Source: Gammaproteobacteria bacterium
Lineage (GTDB): Bacteria; Pseudomonadota; Gammaproteobacteria; Pseudomonadales; Azotimanducaceae
Direction of reading: 5' to 3'
DNA: 33,143 nt
Assembly (NCBI GenBank): GCA_009841635.1
Contig: VXLJ01000043.1
Span: 1-33,143 of the forward strand
In this document: piece by piece, positions 15,389 to 23,755 of the stretch
Layout of the letters: the number at the start of each line of letters is the position of its first letter
How positions within the stretch are numbered: the first letter of the stretch is position 1
The notes under the pieces: model-generated
Told to the model about the DNA's origin: nothing
Seen by the model: the letters and a program-made list of their open reading frames with translations, nothing else
The model's database searches: none
Translations under genes and position numbers: made by a program

Positions 15389-17077
15389 CTACAGCGTTTG
15401 GGCACCAGCGAAACCGTCACGCATGATTTGCTCGTGAACGTCGAATTTGGCTTTGCGAAGATCCTTCACCGCTTGGGCATTAGCTTGAATGGCCATCGAC
15501 CGATTCGTTTGCACAGAATAGGTAGGCCAGATCGGTAGGCCGTTACCGTTGGGATTGCCAGTTCGAGCGAAGTTGACCCAGTAGCCTCGCATTAACCGAG
15601 CAACCTCCCGATCGGTTTCATCCCAGAGCGCTGGCAGGCCATCTTCGTTGGCTTCGCCATTGTGAGATTGGAACACGTACTGGATTTCGCCGCCATGAAA
15701 TGCGCCTAAATTTCGACCCATGCCTTCGATTGGGGGTGCATGATTGAAGATGTAGACGTAAGAGTTCCGGTTGCGCGACTCAACGAGCTGCGCCCAGGTG
15801 CGCATCTCTGCACCAAACACGGCATCGGACATCATTTCTTGTTGTGCTAGTTTGGTTGACTTTTGTGCGTCTTCGTCATATGCAGCTATGAGCTGGTCGG
15901 CATATTTAGGTGTATTCGTTCGAATCGATGCTGCCCATTCATCGAGTGAAAGTTCTTCCACGTCAGTGAAAAGCATGATGCCCTCGTCTTTAGTTGAACC
16001 AATGAGCGAGTCAACGTTGCTTGCTTGACCCTGAGCGTGCAGCATGCGCATTTGTTTCGGGAACACATAACCGTCGACAAATATCGAGCGCCAAGGCATA
16101 ACAACCCCCGCACTGAGTAGCTTGGTGCTGATTTCTGTAGTCGATAGTGACCGCATGATCTCGAGCGCATCTGGACTGACGCCCGCAGCACCTAAGGCAG
16201 CAGCTACTTCACGGCCAATGGCATAACCCGCCCGATTGTCCTGTTCTGCATTGCCAAGAAACGATATTTCAGAACCCGGTTCCTCAAGTGTCGCGTGCTT
16301 TTGATAGCAGCCACCAGATTGCCCGATGGCTTTGTGAAATAGCCCTTTCGCTAGAGGTGTCGCAACTAGGTAACAAACGCTTATCGAACCCGCGGACTCG
16401 CCAAATATTGTGACATTCTCTGCATCTCCGCCGAATGCCGCTATGTTTTCTTGCACCCATTTAAGGGCGGCGATTTGATCCTGTAACCCTTGATTGCCAG
16501 AAGTGTCTGTAGACGATTCTTTGCTCAGTACGGGGTGCGCGAAAAAACCGTAAAGGCCTAGACGGTAATTAATAGTCACAACGACCACGCCATCCTGCGC
16601 TAGCGCGTCGCCGTGATAAATGGATTCGCTACCGGACCCCATAATAAATGCGCCACCATGAATCCACACCATGACCGGCTGCTTTGCGTCTGGCGCTGGG
16701 CTGCTCGTCCAGACGTTGAGAAATAAGCAATCCTCACTCATAGGTTGGTCGTCGGTGGCATAGAACCCCGTTTCGATCTTTGGTTGCACGCATCGATTAC
16801 CGAATTCGGTTGCGTCCCTGGTTCCAGGCCAGGCTGCAGCGGATTGCGGTGCTTGCCAACGAAGATTGCCAATTGGTGCCGCCGCGTATGGAATTCCCTT
16901 ATAGCTTCGAACTGAAGGATGGGAATGGCTTATCTCGCCTCCTAGCGTACCTTGTGCAGTTTGCACCAGGAGATTGCTGGCAGTTACGTCAGATTCCGTC
17001 GCTGAGAGTGTGCTAGCGAGCGCACCGAACAACCCAAGTAGAACGACACGGCAAAACGGTCTGAGGAATATGTGCAT
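15389..17077 (-). CDS. Secreted type-B carboxylesterase
   Basis: This is a 562-residue alpha/beta-hydrolase of the carboxylesterase/cholinesterase family, which hydrolyses carboxylic esters. SEDCLFLNVW is the second family signature. VMVWIHGGAFIMG forms the oxyanion hole. FGESAGSIS contains the nucleophilic serine (about residue 228), and AFHGGEIQYVF supplies the catalytic histidine. The start at 17077 was chosen because it gives a clean signal peptide (MHIFLRPFCRVVLLGLFGAL, then ASTLSATES). The frame stays open 52 codons further, to 17233, but that part does not resemble a leader. Ribosome binding is weak (AGAG). The product is probably periplasmic or secreted. The gene is convergent with the acyl-CoA dehydrogenase and divergent from a small membrane protein gene. 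Confidence 0.88.
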   Translation of the reverse strand: MHIFLRPFCRVVLLGLFGALASTLSATESDVTASNLLVQTAQGTLGGEISHSHPSVRSYKGIPYAAAPIGNLRWQAPQSAAAWPGTRDATEFGNRCVQPKIETGFYATDDQPMSEDCLFLNVWTSSPAPDAKQPVMVWIHGGAFIMGSGSESIYHGDALAQDGVVVVTINYRLGLYGFFAHPVLSKESSTDTSGNQGLQDQIAALKWVQENIAAFGGDAENVTIFGESAGSISVCYLVATPLAKGLFHKAIGQSGGCYQKHATLEEPGSEISFLGNAEQDNRAGYAIGREVAAALGAAGVSPDALEIMRSLSTTEISTKLLSAGVVMPWRSIFVDGYVFPKQMRMLHAQGQASNVDSLIGSTKDEGIMLFTDVEELSLDEWAASIRTNTPKYADQLIAAYDEDAQKSTKLAQQEMMSDAVFGAEMRTWAQLVESRNRNSYVYIFNHAPPIEGMGRNLGAFHGGEIQYVFQSHNGEANEDGLPALWDETDREVARLMRGYWVNFARTGNPNGNGLPIWPTYSVQTNRSMAIQANAQAVKDLRKAKFDVHEQIMRDGFAGAQTL

Positions 17078-17410
17078 CTCTGAAACGCAACACATTGTTA
17101 CAAATCGGGTGGTCATTATCGGGAAAAAGCCATGAAAAGTCCTCACAATCGAATGCAAGGATGAGATAACCGAGAGATTAGGGTTAAGCGACGCTGGTTG
17201 GAAGGTGATTTCATAGCATGATTCGGCGACCAAGACCCCTTGATGTTTCTGTTAACATACAAGTAGTCGAACGCACTGTCTAGTGGCGTTTGATGGTCAG
17301 TAGAGTGAATATCGGGCAAAGATTAGGGAAGTCGTTGTCTGATTTGTGCGAGTGCGCACGATTTTTAAGTCACTCAATTGGCGCGCTGTGAGGGGCTACA
17401 ACGAAGATAC

Positions 17411-17809
17411 ATGAAAGTCGCTAACGGGATCCTAGCTGTTGCGCTGTTTGCGATGGCATTTCTCGTTCGGCACGACATCGTGCTGTGTAGTGCGTTGTGC
17501 GCGACCGCGATACTCACTTTGCTAACGTTATTGCCGTCGGTTCGGCAACCTTTTATTCGTGTGTATGCCGCCGTTAACACGTGCTTAATGTTCTTTTACT
17601 TCTATACGTTTTTCGCGGCAGTTCCGCTCCTCGAACATAGCTGGTTCCTGCAACTTGAGTACGCGCACCATATGGTGGTTTTAGTGGCAGGCATCGCGTC
17701 CATGCATATTTTGGCTGACAACAGTTGCTGCTTGAAACGAACGCTTGAGACGCCAATTGGGTTCGAATGGCCGAGATTTTGGACAAATTGGCGCGAGCGA
17801 ATCGCCTAA
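17411..17809 (+). CDS. Small four-helix membrane protein of unknown function
   Basis: This is a 132-residue hydrophobic protein with about four membrane helices. They lie at roughly residues 4-19 (ANGILAVALFAMAFLV), 23-43, 50-73 (a Y/F-rich helix VNTCLMFFYFYTFFAAVPLL) and 83-100 (HHMVVLVAGIASMHILA). A short cytoplasmic tail with W-P-R-F-W and arginines follows. I do not recognise the family. The frame extends 11 codons upstream to 17378, but the ATG at 17411 gives a more natural membrane-protein N-terminus. The gene stands alone between the divergent carboxylesterase and the convergent glyoxalase gene. Confidence 0.6.
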   Translation: MKVANGILAVALFAMAFLVRHDIVLCSALCATAILTLLTLLPSVRQPFIRVYAAVNTCLMFFYFYTFFAAVPLLEHSWFLQLEYAHHMVVLVAGIASMHILADNSCCLKRTLETPIGFEWPRFWTNWRERIA

Positions 17810-17909
17810 CTTGATTTGTTCTAACGCGAACGAAAGCTACCGTTTAGAACGACTAACCAGCTAACGTCAAATCGACGGTTGCAAGGTCCCAAAGTACCTC
17901 ACACGATTC

Positions 17910-18329
17910 CTACCACTCGCCAGTGTTAGGCATCGATGCCCACGGTTCTTGTGGTTCTAAAGGTCGCCCATTTTGGAGGATTTCGACGCTAATGTTGTCG
18001 GGGGACCGCACGAACGCCATATAACCATCTCTTGGTGGTCGATTGATGGTTACCCCGCCATCTTGCAAGCGTTTGCAAGTGTCGTAGATGTTCTCGACTT
18101 GGTACGCCAAGTGACCGAAATTGCGCCCACCATCAAGCGGTTCGGGATCCCAATTGTGAGTTAGCTCGATTTGCGCGGATTCATTGCCAGGCGCTGCTAG
18201 AAAAACTAACGTAAATCGACCACCTTCGTTGTCAATGCGTCTTAACTCGGTCAAGCCAAGCAGTTTGCAATAGAAATTGAGTGATGCGTCAATGTCATCG
18301 ACGCGAACCATGGTGTGTAAATACTTCAT
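17910..18329 (-). CDS. gloA: Glyoxalase I-type VOC protein (lactoylglutathione lyase-like)
   Basis: This is a 139-residue vicinal-oxygen-chelate protein. All four metal ligands of the GloA pattern are present: His5 (LHTMVRV), Glu55 (AQIELTHNW), His73 (FGHLAYQV) and Glu116 (ISVEILQ). The spacing matches E. coli GloA, which is about 135 residues. Such enzymes isomerise the methylglyoxal-glutathione hemithioacetal to S-lactoylglutathione in the cytoplasm, usually with nickel or zinc. The tail EPWASMPNTGEW is typical of a gammaproteobacterial GloA-like subgroup. A paralogue with another substrate cannot be excluded. The gene is divergent from the SDR gene, with 88 bases between the starts. Confidence 0.85.
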   Translation of the reverse strand: MKYLHTMVRVDDIDASLNFYCKLLGLTELRRIDNEGGRFTLVFLAAPGNESAQIELTHNWDPEPLDGGRNFGHLAYQVENIYDTCKRLQDGGVTINRPPRDGYMAFVRSPDNISVEILQNGRPLEPQEPWASMPNTGEW

Positions 18330-18417
18330 GACGCCACAGAATGTAAGTGGATAGAAAGAACGATATTAGCAAACTGCGACACAATAATCCGAACCTACAC
18401 AACTACGGCGCACCGAC

Positions 18418-19206
18418 ATGGAATTGAGAGAGAAAAATTGCATCGTAACAGGCGGAGCGAGTGGCATAGGAGCAGCATGCAGTCGTGCGTTTGCAGCACT
18501 TGGTTCAAACGTGGTGATAGCAGACTTGAATATCGAGGATGGTGAGCGAATCGCCGCCGAAATTAATGGTCGCGCGGTTCGTTGTGATGTGAGCAAACAA
18601 TCGGATATTGATGCAGCGGTCAGTGAAACAGAACGCGCTTTCGGACCCGTAGATCTCTTCTTTAGCAATGCTGGCATCGCGACGGGCGGCGATCCATTAG
18701 AAGCAGATGTTGAGACGTGGTCTACGCAATGGGATGTGAATGTCATGGCACATGTGTACGCCATTCGCGCTGTACTGCCAAGTTTTCTTGCTCGTGGCGA
18801 AGGGTATTTCGTCCACACCGCATCGATGGCCGGTATTTTGACAACCCATGGAAATGTTGTATATGCCGCGACGAAGCACGCTGTCGTAGCTATTGCCGAA
18901 TGGATGTCTATCACCTATCACGATAAAGGCATCCACACGTCGCTGTTAGCGCCGCTTGGCGTAAACACGCCGATGCTTGGTAATCGCGGCTCGCCTTTTG
19001 GTCAATCTGCGGCAGGACCGATTAAAGAACCCGAGGAGGTCGCTGGCATGGTGGTCGAAGCCATTGAAAACGAGCGCTTTTTGATCTTGACGGACGAAAT
19101 TGCACAAACGTGGATGGATCGCAAGAACAGCGATATAGAGCGATGGTTGAACGGCATGCGTCGCCTGCAACGAAAAATAGAGGACGCGAAGGAAAAAGGC
19201 GTTTAA
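18418..19206 (+). CDS. Short-chain dehydrogenase/reductase
   Basis: This is a 262-residue classical SDR. The nucleotide-binding motif is TGGASGIG (residues 11-18). Asp in VVIADLNIEDGE near 38-40 suggests NAD(H) preference. N-A-G-I-A lies near residue 83. The catalytic set is Ser136 (TASMAG), Tyr149 and Lys153 (YAATK). The substrate is unknown; members oxidise or reduce alcohols, ketones and acyl intermediates. The ATG at 18418 opens directly at the fold (MELREKNCIVTGG). The gene is divergent from the glyoxalase gene and ends four bases before the 3' end of the opposite-strand tRNA gene. Confidence 0.88.
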   Translation: MELREKNCIVTGGASGIGAACSRAFAALGSNVVIADLNIEDGERIAAEINGRAVRCDVSKQSDIDAAVSETERAFGPVDLFFSNAGIATGGDPLEADVETWSTQWDVNVMAHVYAIRAVLPSFLARGEGYFVHTASMAGILTTHGNVVYAATKHAVVAIAEWMSITYHDKGIHTSLLAPLGVNTPMLGNRGSPFGQSAAGPIKEPEEVAGMVVEAIENERFLILTDEIAQTWMDRKNSDIERWLNGMRRLQRKIEDAKEKGV

Positions 19207-19209
19207 GAA

Positions 19210-19286
19210 TGGTCGGAGTGACTGGATTTGAACCAGCGACCCCCGCCTCCCGAAGACGATGCTCTACCAGTCTGAGCTACACTCCG
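19210..19286 (-). tRNA. proK: tRNA-Pro (anticodon CGG)
   Basis: The minus strand folds into a complete cloverleaf. The acceptor arm CGGAGTG pairs with CACTCCG. The D arm is GCTC/GAGC, the anticodon arm TCGTC/GGCGG with loop TTCGGGA, and the T arm GCTGG/CCAGT with loop TTCAAAT. The discriminator A is followed by an encoded CCA (19210-19212). Anticodon CGG reads the proline codon CCG. The first base pair C1-G72 is the usual identity element of bacterial tRNA-Pro. Length is 77 bases including CCA. The gene lies immediately after the SDR gene on the opposite strand. An AT-rich TAAAAT element upstream (19343-19348, minus strand) may be its -10 box. Confidence 0.96.
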
Positions 19287-19406
19287 ACAGCAGGGAATTC
19301 GACGCCGAATAAAGTGTGCGCCGAGTGGGGGTTACGCGCGGAATTTTAGTAACGTGTTTGAGATACAGCTATTCAAGTTGCGCATGACAACGTATGTGAG
19401 AATAGC

Positions 19407-20435
19407 CTATTGGAGGCGTTCGAGAGCAATATCGGCGAGGTTGATTAAACCGTCTTGATAACGATTAGGCGGCAATCGCACTAACGCGCCTTTCGCTAAA
19501 TTCGTTTGCGCTATCGCGTTCGTGCGCACATAACCAAGCGCGCCAGATTCTCTCACGACCTCAATAATCCGTCGTGCGTCATTGGTGGATTTCGATTCGA
19601 TCGCTTGTCGAATAAGAGCAGCATCGGCTCCCGACCCGTAGCGCATAGCGAAAATCAGTGGTAGTGTGGATTTACCTTCGGCTAAATCGTCACCGACATT
19701 CTTACCCAATGTGTCGTTGTCTCCAGCATAGTCGAGCAAGTCATCCATCAATTGGTAGGCTAGACCAAAGTGCAACCCGAATAAACGCGCTGCTTCAACT
19801 TCATCGCTTGAGGCATTTGCGACCACCGCGCCCGTTTCGGTCGCAGCTTGGAAAAGCAACGCGCTCTTGCACCGAATGATGTCCATGTACTGTGCTTCGG
19901 TCAGGTCGGGATTACCAACGTTCTCAAGCTGTTTCACTTCACCTTCAGCGATGGTGTTGGTGGCATCGCTAATAACAGTCATCACTTGCATGTGATTCAG
20001 CTCAACCATGAGCTGAAATGCTCTGGAATATAAAAAGTCGCCAACGAGGACGCTCGGCGCATTGCCCCAAAGCAAGTTGACTGTTTTATGCCCGCGCCGT
20101 CGTTGGGAAACATCCACAACATCGTCGTGTAACAGCGTCGCGGTGTGCAAGAATTCCAGCAGCACCGCCAATGTGATCAGCTCTGGGCCACTATGACCGA
20201 GCGCGCGACCAACCAAAATTGCCATCATTGGACGAAGTCGTTTACCGCCCGATTCGACAATGTGTTTACCAATAGCCGCTACAGTTGCAACATCAGAGTT
20301 GAGGTTTTGTCGGATAGTCGCTTCTACGCCCGCCATTTCGGTTCGCACGAGCTGTGCAACACCGGCAAAGGAAGCGGATAGTAGTGTGCCAAATGGCACG
20401 ATTTCTTCATTGAGCCCGGTGTCAGAACCCGACAC
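19407..20435 (-). CDS. ispB: Octaprenyl/polyprenyl diphosphate synthase
   Basis: This 342-residue trans-prenyltransferase elongates farnesyl diphosphate with isopentenyl diphosphate to the quinone side chain. The two aspartate-rich Mg-binding motifs are LLHDDVVD (DDVVD at 104-108) and QLMDDLLDYAGD (231-235). GGKRLRPM (63-70) binds the allylic/IPP diphosphate, and EGEVKQL lies at 164-170. Chain length (octa- or nonaprenyl) cannot be read safely. The start is GTG at 20435, supported by AGAGG seven bases upstream. The gene is divergent from rplU-rpmA-obgE, a conserved gammaproteobacterial arrangement. It lies next to the tRNA-Pro gene on the same strand. Confidence 0.95.
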   Translation of the reverse strand: MSGSDTGLNEEIVPFGTLLSASFAGVAQLVRTEMAGVEATIRQNLNSDVATVAAIGKHIVESGGKRLRPMMAILVGRALGHSGPELITLAVLLEFLHTATLLHDDVVDVSQRRRGHKTVNLLWGNAPSVLVGDFLYSRAFQLMVELNHMQVMTVISDATNTIAEGEVKQLENVGNPDLTEAQYMDIIRCKSALLFQAATETGAVVANASSDEVEAARLFGLHFGLAYQLMDDLLDYAGDNDTLGKNVGDDLAEGKSTLPLIFAMRYGSGADAALIRQAIESKSTNDARRIIEVVRESGALGYVRTNAIAQTNLAKGALVRLPPNRYQDGLINLADIALERLQ

Positions 20436-20609
20436 GGATTAACCTCTGCATGTCACCTGCCATTGGCAGGTATTTGACGCTTGATTAAAATTCTAGTGTA
20501 GCCGTAGACCCAGCGTGGTTCTCGCTGGTGGGCTAGTGTGCGCTTTTTCAAACGACTTTCACTCAGTCAGTTTCGCGCATATCCAACAACACTTTATTGA
20601 ATGGCTAGC
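20436..20609. promoter_or_regulatory. Divergent ispB/rplU control region with two hairpins
   Basis: Two inverted repeats stand out. ACCTGCC-ATT-GGCAGGT lies at 20455-20471, close to the ispB start. CCAGCG-TGGTTCT-CGCTGG lies at 20510-20528 in the presumed rplU leader. The second is flanked by direct copies of CTAGTGT (20493-20499 and 20533-20539) and followed by a run of five T. TTGACG at 20474-20479 and TAAAAT at 20486-20491 are possible promoter elements, but their spacing is not standard. The hairpins may act in the L21 leader transcript or bind a regulator. Confidence 0.45.
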
Positions 20610-20921
20610 ATGTTTGCGGTGATTGAAACCGGTGGAAAGCAGTACCGGGTGGAAGAAGGCGCTAAGGTTTCTGTCGAAAAACTTGACGCTGAAATTGGCA
20701 CCGATGTTGAATTTGATCGGGTCCTAATGGTCGCGAATGGCGAATCGATTGAGATTGGCACACCATTGGTAGACGGGGCGAAGGTCACGGCTAAGGTCGT
20801 TGAGCAAGGTCGCCATGCAAAAATCCGCGTCATCAAATTCAAACGGCGCAAGCACTATCTGCGGCGTGCTGGGCATCGACAACAATTCACAGCCGTCCAA
20901 ATAGTCGGCATTTCTCACTAG
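20610..20921 (+). CDS. rplU: 50S ribosomal protein L21
   Basis: This 103-residue large-subunit protein contacts 23S r[23 protein letters not shown] at the N-terminus and [20 protein letters not shown] near the C-terminus are diagnostic. The second ATG (20610) gives exactly the E. coli length of 103 and the usual M-x-A-V start. The ATG at 20601 would add three residues. Neither has a strong ribosome-binding site. It is the first gene of the rplU-rpmA-obgE cluster, divergent from ispB, with rpmA nine bases downstream. The leader contains a hairpin that may matter for control. Confidence 0.97.
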   Translation: MFAVIETGGKQYRVEEGAKVSVEKLDAEIGTDVEFDRVLMVANGESIEIGTPLVDGAKVTAKVVEQGRHAKIRVIKFKRRKHYLRRAGHRQQFTAVQIVGISH

Positions 20922-20930
20922 GGTATCGAC

Positions 20931-21188
20931 ATGGCACATAAGAAAGCGGGCGGTAGTACGCGCAATGGCCGCGATTCCGAGTCCAAACGACTAGGCATCA
21001 AGAAGTTCGGTGGGCAAAGCGTCGAGCCCGGCAATATCTTGGTTCGACAGCGCGGCACGAAATTTCATCCGGGCGACAATGTCGGTTGTGGTCGAGACCA
21101 TACTCTTTTTGCGACGGCAGCTGGCACCGTTGTGTTTCTAAAACACGGCGCGCTGCAACGGACCTACGTCAGCGTAGCACCCAACTAA
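20931..21188 (+). CDS. rpmA: 50S ribosomal protein L27
   Basis: This is an 85-residue large-subunit protein whose N-terminal tail reaches the peptidyl-transferase centre. The opening [20 protein letters not shown] is the invariant gammaproteobacterial start. No N-terminal extension of the cleaved Firmicutes type is present. It lies nine bases after rplU, and the pair is surely cotranscribed. A double hairpin follows before obgE, so expression of the GTPase may be set separately from the ribosomal proteins. Confidence 0.98.
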   Translation: MAHKKAGGSTRNGRDSESKRLGIKKFGGQSVEPGNILVRQRGTKFHPGDNVGCGRDHTLFATAAGTVVFLKHGALQRTYVSVAPN

Positions 21189-21190
21189 AC

Positions 21191-21230
21191 CTACCGACTT
21201 TGCGGTAGACAGGAGCGAATCCTGTCTTTT
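21191..21230 (+). terminator. Twin hairpin between rpmA and obgE (terminator/attenuator)
   Basis: CTACCG (21191-21196) pairs with CGGTAG (21203-21208). Directly after it, AGACAGGA (21207-21214) pairs with TCCTGTCT (21220-21227) around the loop GCGAA, ending in TTTT (21227-21230). The second stem is eight perfect pairs with a short T run. This is a weak intrinsic terminator or attenuator, ending six bases before the obgE start. Partial read-through would lower obgE relative to the ribosomal genes. It could instead be an RNA-processing hairpin. Confidence 0.55.
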
Positions 21231-21235
21231 CGCCA

Positions 21236-22372
21236 ATGCTATTCGTCGATGAAGTCACGCTTGAGTTGACCGCTGGACGAGGCGGGGATGGCTGTATGAG
21301 TTTTCACCGCGGTCCCAATCTTCCCAAAGGTGGACCCGATGGCGGTAATGGTGGCGATGGCGGCAACATCGTGTTTACAGGCGATCGTGCACTGAATACC
21401 CTCGTCGACTTTCGCTATCGACCCATGCTGAAGTCACCAAATGGCCGATCCGGCGGTAGTGGTACCAAGACGGGTGCCAAAGGCCAAGATTTGGTTTTAG
21501 CAGTGCCTTGCGGGACCAGTGTAGTCGATGCGGACACACTTGAGTATATCGCCGACATTACCACGCCGGAACAGGCGGTTATCGTCGCGAAAGGCGGGCA
21601 GGGTGGCCGCGGCAACCACTCATTTCGCTCTAGCACCAATCGCGCACCACGCGAATTTGAAAGCGGCTCACCTGGCGAACACAAGCGGTTACGCTTGCAC
21701 TTGAAGGTACTTGCTGACGTCGGCTTGCTTGGCAAGCCAAATGCAGGGAAATCGACGTTGTTGAGCACGGTATCTGCGTCGAAACCGACTATCGCTGACT
21801 ATCCGTTCACGACGCTCATACCAAATCTCGGCGTCGTTAAGGTGGACGCAGCTCGCAGTTTCGTCATGGCCGATATTCCTGGTTTGATTGAAGGCGCCGC
21901 AGAAGGACATGGGCTGGGTACTCGTTTTCTCAAGCACTTGAGCAGGACGCAGCTATTGCTTCATTTGGTTGAAGCGGCACCGTTAGATGGGACCGACCCG
22001 TGCCACAATCTAGCGGCGATTGAGCGTGAGTTAGGGCGTTTTAGCACGGCGTTGGCGAACCGAACCATCTGGACCGTTGTAACCAAAACCGACGTCATTT
22101 CACAGGATGCGCTTGATGCAATTGTGGACCGATTGCGAGCAGTAGATCCGATTAGACCCTTATTTCAGATTTCGGCCGTCACGCAACGAGGTGTGCGTGA
22201 AATGATCTTTGCTCTAATGGCGGCTGTTGAACAACATGTCGACGAGACGACATCTGATGATGCGCAATTAGCATCTGATGTGCTAGATGACATTTTGAGC
22301 CGCACCAAACCTCAAAGTGACGTAGTTTCAGGTGATGAAGACGATGTCGAGGTCGTGTATCGACGTGGGTGA
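21236..22372 (+). CDS. obgE: Obg-family GTPase ObgE/CgtA
   Basis: This is a 378-residue essential GTPase that binds the 50S subunit and takes part in late ribosome assembly and stringent control. The glycine-rich Obg domain spans residues 1-158 (GGPDGGNGGDGG at 42-53 in the usual place). G1 is GKPNAGKST (166-174), matching the E. coli position. Switch motifs lie at 190-205 (DYPFTTLIPNLGV), G3 is DIPGLIEG (about 213-220) and G4 is T-K-T-D near 283. An acidic C-terminal tail follows. The ATG at 21236 gives the standard MLFVDEVTLE start. The gene follows rpmA after a double hairpin and overlaps proB at its end. Confidence 0.96.
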   Translation: MLFVDEVTLELTAGRGGDGCMSFHRGPNLPKGGPDGGNGGDGGNIVFTGDRALNTLVDFRYRPMLKSPNGRSGGSGTKTGAKGQDLVLAVPCGTSVVDADTLEYIADITTPEQAVIVAKGGQGGRGNHSFRSSTNRAPREFESGSPGEHKRLRLHLKVLADVGLLGKPNAGKSTLLSTVSASKPTIADYPFTTLIPNLGVVKVDAARSFVMADIPGLIEGAAEGHGLGTRFLKHLSRTQLLLHLVEAAPLDGTDPCHNLAAIERELGRFSTALANRTIWTVVTKTDVISQDALDAIVDRLRAVDPIRPLFQISAVTQRGVREMIFALMAAVEQHVDETTSDDAQLASDVLDDILSRTKPQSDVVSGDEDDVEVVYRRG

Positions 22373-23492
22373 TGTTGAATCGTCATTCGCGCAGGCACGA
22401 CGTACTTGGGTGATCAAGATTGGCAGTTCATTAGTAACAGACCGAGCGGGTCTATCGACTGAGCGACTTGATGCGTTGTGTGAGCAGATTACGAAATTAC
22501 GTCAAGCTGACATAGACGTGGTGATCGTATCAAGTGGCTCGATTGCGGAAGGCTGTCATCGCTTGGGTTTGACCGAGCGGCCACACGAACTGTCGAAGCT
22601 TCAAGCTGCCGCCGCGGTGGGTCAAATGGGTCTTACCCACGCTTATGCGACTCGCTTTCAAGAGGCCGGCTTTCAGACTGGGATGGTGCTCCTTACTCAC
22701 GATGACCTGAAGGACCGTGAACGCTATCTGAATGCACGCTCAACAATCGAAACGACGCTTGCCCACAAGGTAATTCCCGTCATCAATGAAAACGACTCCG
22801 TATCTACCGAAGAAATTCGATTTGGCGACAACGACACGCTCGCGGCGCGGGTGGCCGCACTTATCCAAGCAGATGTGTTAGCCATTTTGACAGATCAGCG
22901 AGGTTTATTTGAAACAGATCCACGCCTAAACCCTGACGCTAAACTAGTCGAAAACGCGTCGCCGTTCGACCCAATGCTCGATTCGATGGTCAATCACGAT
23001 CCTGGTCCCTTTGGTCGCGGTGGAATGTTCTCGAAGCTCGAAGCAGCTCGATTCGCGGCAAAATCGGGCTGCGACACTTGGATCTTGGATGGTAGGAGTG
23101 GTGATTCGTTGACCCGCCTGATGGCGGGTGAGACAATCGGTACGCATCTGACAGCGGATTTGAACCCTGTCGATGCGCGCAAACAATGGATCGCTGGACA
23201 ATTGCGCAGCCGCGGTGAGGTTTGTGTTGACGCAGGTGCGGTGCAAGCCTTAAAACACCAAGGCGTAAGTTTGTTGCCAATTGGCGTCAAGAAGGTCGAA
23301 GGTCATTTTCATCGTGGCGATCTTGTGACAGTATGCGACGACGCAGGCAACGAAGTTGCCCGAGGGCTGTCAAATTACAGCGATCATGAAGCGCGCGCAA
23401 TCATGGGACACGCTTCGACCGAGATAGAAAACTTGCTGGGATATATGGATCAGCCCGAGCTGATCCACCGGGACAATTTAGCGCTGCTTTAA
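22365..23492 (+). CDS. proB: Glutamate 5-kinase
   Basis: This is a cytoplasmic enzyme of about 375 residues that phosphorylates glutamate, the first step of proline synthesis. The amino-acid-kinase domain has [12 protein letters not shown] near the N-terminus, [11 protein letters not shown] and [20 protein letters not shown]. It also has [22 protein letters not shown]-terminal PUA domain occupies about 275-350. Possible starts are GTG 22332, ATG 22335, ATG 22344 and GTG 22365. I chose 22365 because homologues begin close to the kinase core and it gives only an eight-base overlap with obgE. Its ribosome-binding GAGG is 12 bases away, so the start is uncertain. The stop shares TTAA with the convergent rpsT stop. 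Confidence 0.94.
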   Translation: MGDVESSFAQARRTWVIKIGSSLVTDRAGLSTERLDALCEQITKLRQADIDVVIVSSGSIAEGCHRLGLTERPHELSKLQAAAAVGQMGLTHAYATRFQEAGFQTGMVLLTHDDLKDRERYLNARSTIETTLAHKVIPVINENDSVSTEEIRFGDNDTLAARVAALIQADVLAILTDQRGLFETDPRLNPDAKLVENASPFDPMLDSMVNHDPGPFGRGGMFSKLEAARFAAKSGCDTWILDGRSGDSLTRLMAGETIGTHLTADLNPVDARKQWIAGQLRSRGEVCVDAGAVQALKHQGVSLLPIGVKKVEGHFHRGDLVTVCDDAGNEVARGLSNYSDHEARAIMGHASTEIENLLGYMDQPELIHRDNLALL

Positions 23493-23500
23493 GCGCTTAA
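23489..23500. repeat. 12-bp perfect palindrome at convergent proB/rpsT stops
   Basis: TTAAGCGCTTAA is a perfect palindrome covering both stop codons (TAA of proB at 23490-23492, TAA of rpsT at 23491-23489 on the minus strand). The RNA would form a short stem without a T run, so termination is doubtful. A protein-binding site or simple coding overlap are the alternatives. Confidence 0.6.
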
Positions 23501-23755
23501 TGCTTTTACTTTCGCGTTTAATCTAGATTTGTGACGCGCGGCTTTATTCTTGTGAATGAGACCTTTATGGGAATAGCGATCAAGAATGCTCGAAACTGCG
23601 GCCAGAGCTGCTTGGGCTTGCTCTTTGTCTCCTGCGTCAATCGCCGCTACAGTTTTTTTGATTGCCGAACGCATGGTTGAGCGTTTCGCAGAATTGCGTC
23701 GGTTACGCCGTACATTTTGGCGGGCGCGTTTCTTAGCCGATAGCGAGTGTGCCAA
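23489..23755 (-). CDS. rpsT: 30S ribosomal protein S20 (UUG start)
   Basis: This is an 88-residue small-subunit protein binding 16S rRNA. From the TTG at 23755 it reads [20 protein letters not shown] and ends in [16 protein letters not shown], matching S20 in length and sequence. A GTG at 23782 would add nine residues (T-P-Y-R-D-D-E) that S20 does not normally have, and it lacks a ribosome-binding site. E. coli rpsT also initiates at UUG, and that poor start is part of its autoregulation, so the same control may operate here. A TAAAAT element on the minus strand (23798-23803) could be the promoter -10 box. The gene is convergent with proB and divergent from murJ. Confidence 0.95.
   Translation of the reverse strand: MAHSLSAKKRARQNVRRNRRNSAKRSTMRSAIKKTVAAIDAGDKEQAQAALAAVSSILDRYSHKGLIHKNKAARHKSRLNAKVKALSA

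Noticed and set aside
18366-18914. 182-codon open frame antisense to the SDR gene
   Set aside because: It is a shadow of the well-supported SDR. Its sequence is serine/alanine-rich without recognisable motifs.
19210-19286. tRNA-Pro as attachment site of an integrated island
   Set aside because: No integrase lies beside it and no second copy of the tRNA 3' end was noticed nearby. The decayed integrase is 15 kb away.
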